DNA of 47,642 nucleotides from Burkholderiaceae bacterium (GTDB taxonomy: Bacteria > Pseudomonadota > Gammaproteobacteria > Burkholderiales > Burkholderiaceae_A): contig VERJ01000002.1 in the NCBI GenBank assembly GCA_018882795.1, positions 76,049-123,690 of the forward strand, read 5' to 3'. The first letter of the stretch is position 1. Each line of letters opens with the position of its first letter. Below the pieces are notes generated by a model. It saw nothing but the letters and a program-made list of their open reading frames with translations, was not told the DNA's origin and searched no databases. Positions 1 through 7,132 of this stretch are shown piece by piece. Both the position numbers and the translations under genes were made by a program.

Positions 1-8
1 CGCGGTTC

Positions 9-305
9 ATGACCGATCTGAAGCATGCAGTAGATAAGACATCGATCAGTCTGTATTGTCAGCCAGGTGCGAGTCGCACGCGGGTCTCGGGCCTGCACGA
101 CGGAAAACTCAAAATTCAGCTTGCTGCACCGCCCGTAGAGGGTGCCGCCAATGAAGCCTTGATTAAGTTTATTGCCAGGGTCTGTGGGGTACGCCACGCT
201 GATGTTCAGATCCTTGCGGGTGCGCAGAGTAGGCACAAACGGATTGAGGTACGCGGTTTAAGCAGCGCGCAGATCCACGATTTGCTGATGTTGTATCACC
301 GCTGA
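9..305 (+). CDS. YggU/DUF167 family protein
   Basis: A 98-residue protein of the small YggU (DUF167, UPF0235) family, whose molecular role is not established. The sequence carries the family core: a beta strand ending in QPGASRTRV near residues 17-25, KIQLAAPPVEGAANEAL in the middle, and a late I-L-x-G-x-x-S-R-H-K motif. Length matches the usual 90-110 residues. The ATG at base 9 is the first start available in the window; the gene upstream lies outside, so operon membership cannot be judged (in many proteobacteria it follows yggT). It converges on the small lipoprotein gene, with eight bases between the stops. Confidence 0.9.
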   Translation: MTDLKHAVDKTSISLYCQPGASRTRVSGLHDGKLKIQLAAPPVEGAANEALIKFIARVCGVRHADVQILAGAQSRHKRIEVRGLSSAQIHDLLMLYHR

Positions 306-313
306 TTGGATCA

Positions 314-616
314 TTACTTCACGCCTTCGTAGCGCTTGCAGGCCCATGTAATTTCACCGTCTTGGCTGCGGACCAATAATTTCCCGGTCACTGCATTGAA
401 TTCAATCTGGCTTGTACCGTTATCCGCGATATATCTGCGCAGTACACCGCTCTCCTCTTTGAATCGATAGAGTCGTCCCCGATAAGTCACGGAAGTGGGC
501 GTCAGCGCCATCTCGAAAGTATCGGCCGGATTGGATTCCAGCACGCAGTGGAACTCCTGAGTGCGGGACACGCAGGCGCACAGCAGCAGGGGCAGCAAAA
601 CAAGCAGTCGTTTCAT
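314..616 (-). CDS. Small lipoprotein, function unknown
   Basis: A 100-residue protein with a typical lipoprotein signal: MKRLL, a leucine-rich core and the lipobox LLCAC, so Cys15 would be acylated. The mature part has a second and third cysteine (FHCVLE and TWACKRYEG) that could pair, and reads as a small beta-rich domain; I recognise no named family. Its ATG directly follows the stop codon of the URO-D-family gene, so the two are probably translated from one message. The function is open. Confidence 0.7.
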   Translation of the reverse strand: MKRLLVLLPLLLCACVSRTQEFHCVLESNPADTFEMALTPTSVTYRGRLYRFKEESGVLRRYIADNGTSQIEFNAVTGKLLVRSQDGEITWACKRYEGVK

Positions 617-1555
617 CTAACACGTGCGGGTGTATTGTCGCAAAAAGTGAAGATTTCTTGCGGGGGTGAAAGAGGGCATCGTGCATCCCGGAGCGATAAT
701 CAGCCGATTGCGGCCAGCTTGAGCGATTGTGTCATCGACTTCGGCCTGAATCTCGGCCAGCGTTTGTTCCTGAATTTTGGTTTCGTTGATACCACCCATC
801 AGGCACTTATCGGTCTTGGCCCGGAGCACCGAGAGCGAGGGATTGCCTTGTAGTCGGTCGGACACACTGATGACCTCGCAGGGATAGTCCCAGATGCGAT
901 CAATTTCCAGGTGATCACCGTGGACATGTAATACCCTCACCATGCCCTCCGCAGCCTTCAGTGTTTCGATAGCAAAGTTCTTTTGATAGACATGATGCTG
1001 CTCTGGCGTGACTCCACGTGGGCGGTGCGGAGGAATGGCGCCATTAATGGAAAGGAAGATTCCGTCTATTCCGAGTTTTCGAACCTCGCGGATGTAATCA
1101 CAGGTGGTATCCGTCACGGTCTGTATTGCATCAAGTGCAGCGCGCTGATCATGCCGAAACAGGTTTTCTGCTTGGCTGAATCCGACATTCCGTAGGATCT
1201 GCTGGTACGGCTCGAAAATTGTCTCAATCATTGGTAGATCGGGATCAAGCCGGGTCCGTAGTAGCTTGAGACACTCCAGCTGCCGAGCAAAACAGTCTTC
1301 CGCTAGAGAAAATTTTTTGTAACGCAATAGGCTCTTAACATCCTCCAGGGTAACCACACCTTCTGGTACTGGGTAGCGGTAGTCGTTCATGATCTTTAAC
1401 AGATCCCAGTCATAAGTGGTCACGAACTGTTCATGTAGATCAGCAGTCCGGGCACTATCAAGATGATCTGATAAAAAATGGACCCATGCGGTCGTGGGCG
1501 GGCGATCAACCTCCTTCCCAGTCACGGCAGCCAGAAAACGCTCACGCTTATTCAT
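617..1555 (-). CDS. Uroporphyrinogen decarboxylase (URO-D) family protein
   Basis: A 312-residue member of the COG0407 URO-D superfamily. The opening MNKRERFLAAVTGKEVDRPP is the standard start of this family, and the TIM-barrel fold can be followed to IIAPGCTMP near residue 290. True HemE has about 355 residues and a different N-terminus, so this is more likely one of the methyltransferase-like relatives (MtaA/CmuA type). Those bind zinc through His-x-Cys and a later Cys; here the matching stretch is HVHGDH near residue 210 with the late GC in APGCT. It lies 21 bases after a Bug receptor and directly before a lipoprotein. The substrate is unknown, and no corrinoid-binding protein lies beside it. 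Confidence 0.8.
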   Translation of the reverse strand: MNKRERFLAAVTGKEVDRPPTTAWVHFLSDHLDSARTADLHEQFVTTYDWDLLKIMNDYRYPVPEGVVTLEDVKSLLRYKKFSLAEDCFARQLECLKLLRTRLDPDLPMIETIFEPYQQILRNVGFSQAENLFRHDQRAALDAIQTVTDTTCDYIREVRKLGIDGIFLSINGAIPPHRPRGVTPEQHHVYQKNFAIETLKAAEGMVRVLHVHGDHLEIDRIWDYPCEVISVSDRLQGNPSLSVLRAKTDKCLMGGINETKIQEQTLAEIQAEVDDTIAQAGRNRLIIAPGCTMPSFTPARNLHFLRQYTRTC

Positions 1556-1576
1556 CGACTGAGTTCCCTGTTTGCT

Positions 1577-2557
1577 CTATTGGGGCTGAACACCGGCATC
1601 ACGCAAAAGCTTAGTGACCGTGTCGACTGCCAACCGAAGATCTCGATCATAGGCAGCTGGGGAGGCGGTGCTTGAGACATACATTGCCTTTTCTGCAAGT
1701 GACTTGGCAACTTCCGGATCGGCCAAGACCTTTTTCATGTCGGCTTCCAGGCGTGCCCGGACAGTATCCGGTGTTTTGGCCGGGGCGGCGATGCCAATCC
1801 TGGTTGTGAACTCGTAATTGGGGAAACCCGCTTCTGCCACGGTAGGCACATCGGGTAGAAAATCAAGCCGTTTTCTGCTGGTGACTGCCAGGGCCCGGAG
1901 TCGGCCATCCCTGATCTGTGGCAGTGGCGTTTGTGGCAGATCGAACATGACCTGGATGCGGCCACCAATCAGGTCGATCAATGCCTGGGATGCCCCCTTG
2001 TAAGGCACGTGAACCATGTCGATATTGGTGGCGCCAGCAAACTTTGCGCCTGCAAGATGCAGGGTGTTGCCCTGACCGGCTGAACCGTAATTGATCTTGC
2101 CAGGATTGGCCTTGGCATAAGCCACAAACTCTTTGAGTGTTTTTACCGGGAAATCGCTTGGCACGACAATCACCAGAGGCGACTCCACGAGGTTGGTGAT
2201 GCCTGAAAAGGCAGTGACTGGATCATAAGGAAGGCTCTTGTTGAGTGCTGGCAGGGCTCCATTGGTGAGTTCCCCGATCAGAAAGAGTGTGTGTCCATCT
2301 GGTTTTGAACGCGCAACAAAATCCCCACCGATTACTGTGCTGCCGCCAGGTTTGTTTTCCACCACCACTGAATGTTTCATCACCATGCCAAGCTTGTTGG
2401 CCAGCGTACGGGCGACGAAGTCGGAGGACCCCCCTGCGGTGTAAGGCACAACAATTTTGATGGGCTGGTTAGGATCTGGAAATTGCTCTGCGCTGGCAGT
2501 GAAGGCCAGACTGGCGAGGCCAAGGGTCAGGCCAATGGAATTCAGAAACTTCAGCAT
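1577..2557 (-). CDS. Bug-family tripartite tricarboxylate transporter receptor (TctC-like)
   Basis: A 326-residue periplasmic binding protein of the Bug/TctC family. It has a signal peptide of about 23 residues ending in TASA, then the family landmarks: PIKIVVPYTAGGSSDFVAR, VVVENKPGGSTVIGGD, HVPYKGASQAL and FLPDVPTVAEAGF. Bug proteins bind carboxylates or amides and work with TctAB, or act alone as sensors; no TctA or TctB gene is in the window, so this is an orphan receptor here. A good ribosome site (AGGAGA seven bases before the ATG) supports the start. The downstream URO-D-family and lipoprotein genes are probably in the same operon. Confidence 0.95.
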   Translation of the reverse strand: MLKFLNSIGLTLGLASLAFTASAEQFPDPNQPIKIVVPYTAGGSSDFVARTLANKLGMVMKHSVVVENKPGGSTVIGGDFVARSKPDGHTLFLIGELTNGALPALNKSLPYDPVTAFSGITNLVESPLVIVVPSDFPVKTLKEFVAYAKANPGKINYGSAGQGNTLHLAGAKFAGATNIDMVHVPYKGASQALIDLIGGRIQVMFDLPQTPLPQIRDGRLRALAVTSRKRLDFLPDVPTVAEAGFPNYEFTTRIGIAAPAKTPDTVRARLEADMKKVLADPEVAKSLAEKAMYVSSTASPAAYDRDLRLAVDTVTKLLRDAGVQPQ

Positions 2558-2638
2558 GCAGGGTCTCCTGGGTAGGGGTAGTGAATGCCTAATTGTATTT
2601 CAGAGAGAATAGGGCTTTCGTCGGATGGGATCGGTGCC

Positions 2639-2758
2639 ATGAACAACATCGGGTTGTGGATAGAGGGTTCATTGCTTCTGGCAGTACTTGTCTTTTTTAT
2701 TCATCAGCGTATTGATCTTAGGCGGGAAAAAGAGAAACGGGAGCGGGAGAAGCAGTGA
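2639..2758 (+). CDS. 39-residue single-pass membrane protein
   Basis: A short frame runs from an ATG at 2639 to TGA at 2756-2758. The product begins MNNIGLWIEGSLLLAVLVFF, one clear membrane span of about 18 residues, followed by a highly charged tail (RREKEKREREKQ). This spaced pattern of hydrophobic helix plus Arg/Lys/Glu helix is typical of real small membrane proteins and unlikely by chance. It is divergent from the Bug receptor, with 81 bases between the starts. The ribosome site is weak (a GGGA about eight bases upstream). I know no function for it. Confidence 0.5.
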   Translation: MNNIGLWIEGSLLLAVLVFFIHQRIDLRREKEKREREKQ

Positions 2759-2808
2759 TTCCGCTCACGTCCGCCTGACAGTGAGATTGCTGAGTGTGAT
2801 GCGGCGAT

Positions 2809-2994
2809 TTATTTGGTCAGCGCAATATAAAGAAAAACTGAAATTGCAATATAGAGCGGAATAAATTTCTTGCAATAGTCTAGAAAAAACGCTCGAGTGA
2901 GTTGTCTTTTGTGGCGCAGGTAGAGCAGATAGATCACTGGGCCCGATAAGACCACGGTAATCGCGATGGTTTGCTCTAGTTCAACAAGGCCCAT
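2809..2994 (-). CDS. Small two-span membrane protein, function unknown
   Basis: A 61-residue protein from the ATG at 2994. It has two predicted membrane spans, about residues 9-26 (ITVVLSGPVIYLLYL) and 44-59 (FIPLYIAISVFLYIAL), joined by a basic loop (RHKRQLTR). The open frame extends upstream through the tRNA-Lys gene and into yeeE, but that part cannot be coding, so the ATG after the tRNA is chosen. It lies 44 bases downstream of the tRNA on the same strand and could share its transcript. I recognise no family. Confidence 0.55.
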   Translation of the reverse strand: MGLVELEQTIAITVVLSGPVIYLLYLRHKRQLTRAFFLDYCKKFIPLYIAISVFLYIALTK

Positions 2995-3038
2995 GTGCTG
3001 AGAGTAACCTAGCGGGAGTCGGGGTGGTTTATAGGGGA

Positions 3039-3114
3039 TGGTGGGTTGTGCAGGATTCGAACCTGCGACCAACGGATTAAAAGTCCGCTGCTCTACCGAC
3101 TGAGCTAACAACCC
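3039..3114 (-). tRNA. tRNA-Lys (anticodon UUU)
   Basis: Read on the minus strand the gene starts GGGTTGT at 3114 and ends ACAACCC-A-CCA at 3039, with the CCA encoded. The D arm (TAGCTCAGTCGGTAGAGC), the anticodon loop CTTTTAA with anticodon TTT, and the T arm with GGTTCGAATCC are all present. The seven-base acceptor stem pairs fully. It lies between the yeeE stop and a small membrane-protein gene. Confidence 0.98.
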
Positions 3115-3140
3115 GCGGGGTGTGAAACGCGAAGCCCTAA

Positions 3141-3146
3141 ATTCTA
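3141..3146 (-). promoter_or_regulatory. Possible -10 box for tRNA-Lys
   Basis: On the minus strand a TAGAAT lies about 27 bases upstream of the mature tRNA 5' end, between it and the yeeE stop. The spacing suits a short-leader tRNA promoter. No convincing -35 is seen, so the tRNA could instead be processed from the yeeE transcript. Confidence 0.3.
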
Positions 3147-3161
3147 GCCGATTCCGTGGGC

Positions 3162-4247
3162 TTATGCATGTCGTTCGGCCCAGCGCAGGCCTAGCCATGC
3201 CCCGCCAATAATGGCTGCAGTGGCCATGAGGGAGCCCAAGGCCAGGAGTGAGACGCCCGTGATGCCTTGTCCGATCGTGCAGCCAAAGGCCACCACGCCG
3301 CCGATGCCCATCATCGCCGCGCCGACCATGTGTCGGGCCAGATCCGCTCGATCCACAAAGCCTTCCCAACGAAATGTCCTGGAGCTCAGGGCGTGGATCA
3401 ACGAACCAATGACCACACCAGTGACAGTGGCCACACTAAATGTCAGCCCACGGGACTTGTCGCTCCAGAACATGAGCAGATCCAGCCAATAAGCCAGAGG
3501 TGCGACAAAGGTCAGGGATTCAACGCCACGCGTGTTGGTCGCAAGAAAGCGTGGCTCCAGGGTGTTGGGATCCTCTGCAACGAAGCCCACATGGCCAGTC
3601 GCCCACCAACCCGCCACCACAAGAGCCCCAATGATCAATCCACCCAAAATCAGCCGAGGCCTGCGGCGCAGCTCAGCGCCCATGAAGACATAGAGAAACA
3701 AAACGAGGGCAACTACGGAGCAGACTATCGCACGGGGCTGTCCGAGCAGACTCGGCAGATCCTGACGGGTGCCGAGGGAGAATGCGATCTTCTCGATGCT
3801 GGCCACGCGGATCACACCAAATATGCCACGCATGGTCATGTAAGCAAACACCGCCATGACCAAAAAAACCACCATAGCCTTTAGGCTGCCACCGCCGATG
3901 CGCACAAGATTTCGGGCGCCGCAGCCCGAGGCCAACACCATACCGAAACCAAATAACAGCCCACCCAAGATGTAGGAAAGCCAGTAGATTGCGGGCGCGG
4001 TGTAGAAAGAATCCTTAACCGCAATAAGATCGCCCAGTATCAATGCCTGGGTGCCGATGATGGCGATGGCAATCGCCAGCATCCACATCCGGAAACGGGA
4101 TTGGTCCCCGCTGGCATACCAGTCCGAGATCGCCCCCACTGTGCAGAAATTACTGAAGCGCGAGACCCAGCCCAGCACCAGACCGATGCCCAGCCCGATG
4201 AGCACGACAGTGGATTCAATACCTGGGATGTCTTCTGCGGTCACCAT
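3162..4247 (-). CDS. YeeE/YedE family sulfur-compound transporter
   Basis: A 361-residue multi-span inner-membrane protein of the YeeE/YedE (TsuA) family, whose studied members import thiosulfate. Two related halves are visible, each with the small-residue and cysteine motifs of the family: SNFCTVGAISDW near residue 35, ASGCGARNLVRIGGG near 125, and AFGCTIGQGITG near 330. These cysteines form the substrate relay in the characterised protein. A longer frame to 4340 exists, but it runs into cpoB; the ATG at 4247, ten bases after the cpoB stop, gives a normal N-terminus. The TusA-like partner often found next to yeeE (YeeD) is absent. Confidence 0.9.
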   Translation of the reverse strand: MVTAEDIPGIESTVVLIGLGIGLVLGWVSRFSNFCTVGAISDWYASGDQSRFRMWMLAIAIAIIGTQALILGDLIAVKDSFYTAPAIYWLSYILGGLLFGFGMVLASGCGARNLVRIGGGSLKAMVVFLVMAVFAYMTMRGIFGVIRVASIEKIAFSLGTRQDLPSLLGQPRAIVCSVVALVLFLYVFMGAELRRRPRLILGGLIIGALVVAGWWATGHVGFVAEDPNTLEPRFLATNTRGVESLTFVAPLAYWLDLLMFWSDKSRGLTFSVATVTGVVIGSLIHALSSRTFRWEGFVDRADLARHMVGAAMMGIGGVVAFGCTIGQGITGVSLLALGSLMATAAIIGGAWLGLRWAERHA

Positions 4248-4257
4248 ACGCAGAAGT

Positions 4258-5124
4258 TTACTTGGATGGGCCTGCCTTATTGGGAGCAGTCTTTGTGGGT
4301 GTTGCAGCCCGTAGGCCCTTGAGCCGCTCCCGGGCCTCATTCGTGACTGGTGAGTTTGGATAACTCTTGATCAAGCCATCGAGAATGCCGCGTGCAGTAT
4401 TTTGATTCCCTGACTCGGCATGGCTGGCGGCAAGATTAAGCATGGCCTGTGGCCTGGCAGGGTGATTCGGGTAGCGGTCAATGAAGTCTTGGCGAGCGGC
4501 AATGGCGGCCTTGTAGTTCTTGTCGGCGTAAAGCGCAGAGCCTCGGATCAACAGTACATTGGGCAGGAGTTGGGAGCCAGGATGGGCCTGCAGAAACAGA
4601 TCCGCTGCTGCTGCGGCCTTCTTGAATTCACCGCCACGCAGCGATTCACGCAGATCCTCAAACTTTGTTTTTTCCTCGGGGGTTACACGAAATATCTCGC
4701 CATCTACGTTGAAGTCCAGGGGCTCGAATTGTTTTATGCGTCGGTCGAGGTTGGCCTGAAGATCTCTTTGCTGATTGAGCCGCCGATCCAGATCAAGGTA
4801 GAGATCCCGCTGCTGGCTTCTGCTGGTGGTGACGACCTGGCTGGCCTCTTCAATCTGACCGCGCAGGCGGGCGATCTCTGACTGCAGCCGCTCGTTCTCG
4901 TTCAGCATTTTTAATTGGCCCTGGGCAGCGCTCTGCAGACGTTTTTCCAGGTTGACCAGCTTGGACTCCAGGTTTTCCACCTGGACACGCAGGTCAATGA
5001 TGGCCCGTCGGGCCTCATCATCGGCCAGCATCGCGAAGGCTTCTCCCGCTCCCAGGCTTAAGCCAGAAATGAAAATGGCCGCACTCGATATCGAGGCGGC
5101 CATGGTCCTGCGCATTACGGCCAT
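4258..5124 (-). CDS. cpoB: Cell division coordinator CpoB (YbgF), Tol-Pal system
   Basis: A 288-residue periplasmic protein that links Tol-Pal function to PBP1B during septal cell-wall synthesis. A signal peptide (about residues 1-31, ending in GEAFA) is followed by a long coiled-coil trimerisation segment (about 35-130, heptads rich in Leu/Arg/Gln) and a C-terminal TPR domain (about 150-265: ALYADKNYKAAIAARQDFI, YPNHPARPQAMLNLAASH, SYPNSPVTNEARERLKGL). It ends in a Lys/Thr/Pro-rich tail. It lies nine bases after pal, the standard tolQRAB-pal-cpoB order. Confidence 0.95.
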   Translation of the reverse strand: MAVMRRTMAASISSAAIFISGLSLGAGEAFAMLADDEARRAIIDLRVQVENLESKLVNLEKRLQSAAQGQLKMLNENERLQSEIARLRGQIEEASQVVTTSRSQQRDLYLDLDRRLNQQRDLQANLDRRIKQFEPLDFNVDGEIFRVTPEEKTKFEDLRESLRGGEFKKAAAAADLFLQAHPGSQLLPNVLLIRGSALYADKNYKAAIAARQDFIDRYPNHPARPQAMLNLAASHAESGNQNTARGILDGLIKSYPNSPVTNEARERLKGLRAATPTKTAPNKAGPSK

Positions 5125-5132
5125 GCGGCGGA

Positions 5133-5645
5133 TTACTTCAGCAGCAGATCAGCGCGACGATTTTCTGCCCAGGCTGTTTCATTGGAACCCTTGGCGCGCG
5201 GTTTTTCCTCGCCATTGCTGATGGCCTCAACGCGATTTCCCGCTACACCCATGACACCAAGCGCCTTGGAGACGGACTCTGCACATTTCTGGCCAAGGGC
5301 CAGGTTGTACTCGGTGGTGCCACGCTCGTCGGCATTGCCTTCAATCACGAGGCGGGCCTTACCATCGGCCTTCAGGTAGTTGGCGAACGCGGTGACAGTG
5401 GCCTGATACTGGGACTTGATCTCGAAACTGTCGAAATCGAAGTAGATGCTGGACTTCACTTTTTCAAGGGCGGCCTTGGCGGCTGCGATATCTCGGGCGC
5501 GGGCTGCAGCGGCAGCTTCTGCAGCTGAGCCGCCAGCTGCTTTGTCGTCCAGGGGAACCTGGGATGCACAGCCAGCGAGCACCATCAGGGATGCGGCGGC
5601 GGCGATTGCAGTCAGGCGGGAAAGATTGGAAAACGAGAATTGCAT
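5133..5645 (-). CDS. pal: Peptidoglycan-associated lipoprotein Pal
   Basis: A 170-residue outer-membrane lipoprotein. The lipobox LAGC places the acylated cysteine at residue 25, followed by an Ala-rich linker and an OmpA-like peptidoglycan-binding domain (about 65-170). Diagnostic pieces are IYFDFDSFEI, VIEGNADERGTTEYNLALG and ENRRADLLL, which include the aspartate and arginine that grip meso-diaminopimelate. It binds TolB in the periplasm. A strong ribosome site (AAGGAGAGG) precedes the ATG, which fits a protein made in greater amounts than the other Tol components. Confidence 0.97.
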   Translation of the reverse strand: MQFSFSNLSRLTAIAAAASLMVLAGCASQVPLDDKAAGGSAAEAAAAARARDIAAAKAALEKVKSSIYFDFDSFEIKSQYQATVTAFANYLKADGKARLVIEGNADERGTTEYNLALGQKCAESVSKALGVMGVAGNRVEAISNGEEKPRAKGSNETAWAENRRADLLLK

Positions 5646-5676
5646 GGCCTCTCCTTGCGGGGTTATTGTTGTGCTA

Positions 5677-5698
5677 GGGATTTTCGCACGAAAAGCCC
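5677..5698 (-). promoter_or_regulatory. Hairpin between tolB and pal
   Basis: A 22-base inverted repeat lies 32 bases upstream of the pal start: on the minus strand GGGCTTTTCG, two bases, CGAAAATCCC, with one mismatch in ten pairs. No U-run follows, so it is not a typical terminator. It could protect or process the pal part of the message or act as partial attenuation. This is inference from the sequence only. Confidence 0.4.
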
Positions 5699-5757
5699 TC
5701 GACCTGTAGTGCCAACGATCCTTTTGGCCATGGCAGGGCCCCCTGCGGGCGCTGACT

Positions 5758-7089
5758 TTAGGGCAGGCGGCCCCAGGCTGGCCCCTTGACCTCGCTGCCC
5801 TCGGCCGATAGGCGGGTTCTGATTTTGCCGTCCAGCGACACCGCCGAGAGAATATTGCGCTCCCCCAGGCGGCTGCTGTAGATCACCCATCTGCTGTTGG
5901 GCGCAAAGCTTGGGGAGTCATCTTTGGGGCCCTGGCTGACCAGGGTTTCCTGCTTGGAGGCGAGATCCATCACTGCTACCCGGAAGTTCTTATCGCGCCG
6001 CGCAATGTAGGCCATGTTTTTGCCATCCGGGCTGATTTGCGGCCGTGCATTAAAGGGGCCACCAAAGGTCACCCGTTTTGCTTCTCCCCCTTCTGCGGAG
6101 ACTCGGTAAATCTGCGCTGAACCACCACGATCTGAGGTGAAGTAGATCTCTGATCCATTGGGTGTGAAAGTGGGCTCGGTATCAATACCCTGGGTACGCG
6201 TAACGCGTCTCAAGCCGCTGCCATCGGCATTCACGGTGTAAATCTGCGAGTTGCCATCTCGGGTGAGCACCACGGCAAGCCGTTTGCCGTCGGGCGACCA
6301 TGCGGGTGAGCTGTTGCTGCCTTTTTCGTTGGCCACGATGGTCCGTCTTCCGGTGGCCAATGTGTGGACATACACAATAGGCTTATTGATGTTGTTGCGT
6401 TCCTCAAACGATACATAGGCCAGTCGCGTGCCGTCGGGCGACCAGGATAGTGAAATGATGGGCTCTTTGGAACGAAGTGCGACCTGTGTATTCTGTCCGT
6501 CGGAGTCGGAGACCACAAGGCTGTGCAACTCCCCGTCTTTGCGTACGAAAGCAAGCCGTGTGGCAAAAAATCCTGGCTCGCCTGTGAGTTTTTCATAAAT
6601 AAAATCAGCGATGCGATGGCCTGTGCGGCGGGCCTCAAGTTCTGAGGCGGCGGCATTGATCACCAGCCCCCCAAGACTCAGGCCGCGGCTGATGTCCACC
6701 AGGATGAATCGGGTCTCCAGCCGACCGTCGGGGCCGATAGCGGTACTGCCAATCGACAGGGCCTCTGCACCCTTTTGTTTCCATTCTGGAATTAGTGGCT
6801 CAACTGGGCTGCGCTCGTTGAGGGCGGGATCGGGCGTGCCCGCATCCACAATCGAGAACACACCGCTACGTGTCAGATCTGCACGTATGACATCAGCGAT
6901 GGTGAGCGCCTGCTTGCGGGAGGGTTCAGAGGCATCCAGTGGGGCAATGGCGATCGGAATCTGTCGTGTGCCGACACCCGTGATTTCAATCCGCAATGGG
7001 CTCTGTGCTATCGCCTGTGCGGTAAAACAGCACAGCAGCAGCTGAAGTGCGACTTGCATCGCACGGCGAAGACCTTCGGGGCGGGGCAT
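5758..7089 (-). CDS. tolB: Tol-Pal system periplasmic protein TolB
   Basis: A protein of 443 residues with this start. A signal peptide (MPRPEGLRRAM, then a hydrophobic stretch ending AQAIAQ) leads into the N-terminal TolB domain (RIEITGVGTRQIPIAI, ADVIRADLTRSGVFSIVD) and a C-terminal beta-propeller with repeated SWSPDGTRLAY, AWSPDGKRLAV, TFTPNGSEIYF and QISPDGKNMAYIARR blades. Starts at 7098 and 7059 are also possible; 7089 is preferred because it gives a basic n-region. It binds Pal and the TolA C-terminus and helps constrict the outer membrane at division. It follows tolA by 43 bases. Confidence 0.95.
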   Translation of the reverse strand: MPRPEGLRRAMQVALQLLLCCFTAQAIAQSPLRIEITGVGTRQIPIAIAPLDASEPSRKQALTIADVIRADLTRSGVFSIVDAGTPDPALNERSPVEPLIPEWKQKGAEALSIGSTAIGPDGRLETRFILVDISRGLSLGGLVINAAASELEARRTGHRIADFIYEKLTGEPGFFATRLAFVRKDGELHSLVVSDSDGQNTQVALRSKEPIISLSWSPDGTRLAYVSFEERNNINKPIVYVHTLATGRRTIVANEKGSNSSPAWSPDGKRLAVVLTRDGNSQIYTVNADGSGLRRVTRTQGIDTEPTFTPNGSEIYFTSDRGGSAQIYRVSAEGGEAKRVTFGGPFNARPQISPDGKNMAYIARRDKNFRVAVMDLASKQETLVSQGPKDDSPSFAPNSRWVIYSSRLGERNILSAVSLDGKIRTRLSAEGSEVKGPAWGRLP

Positions 7090-7096
7090 GGGGCCC

Positions 7097-7102
7097 ATTA
7101 TA
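7097..7102 (-). promoter_or_regulatory. Possible -10 box in the tolA-tolB gap
   Basis: A perfect TATAAT on the minus strand lies between the tolA stop and tolB. No strong -35 is visible 16-18 bases upstream. If used, transcription would begin at about 7089 and tolB would then start at the inner ATG at 7059. An internal promoter for tolB-pal-cpoB is plausible. Confidence 0.3.
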
Positions 7103-7132
7103 GTCAGCGCGGGTAACACAGCGCCGATAGGG

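Noticed and set aside
2995-3369. Upstream extension of the 61-residue membrane protein frame
   Set aside because: The extension runs through the complete tRNA-Lys gene and into the end of yeeE, so it cannot be coding.
3267-3884. 205-residue open frame on the plus strand
   Set aside because: Fully antisense to yeeE, low-complexity polar composition, no family match; the frame is open because of codon bias in yeeE.
5663-5890. 75-residue minus-strand frame between tolB and pal
   Set aside because: It mostly overlaps the tolB 3' end in another frame and has no recognisable domain; the true content of the gap is the hairpin and the pal ribosome site.
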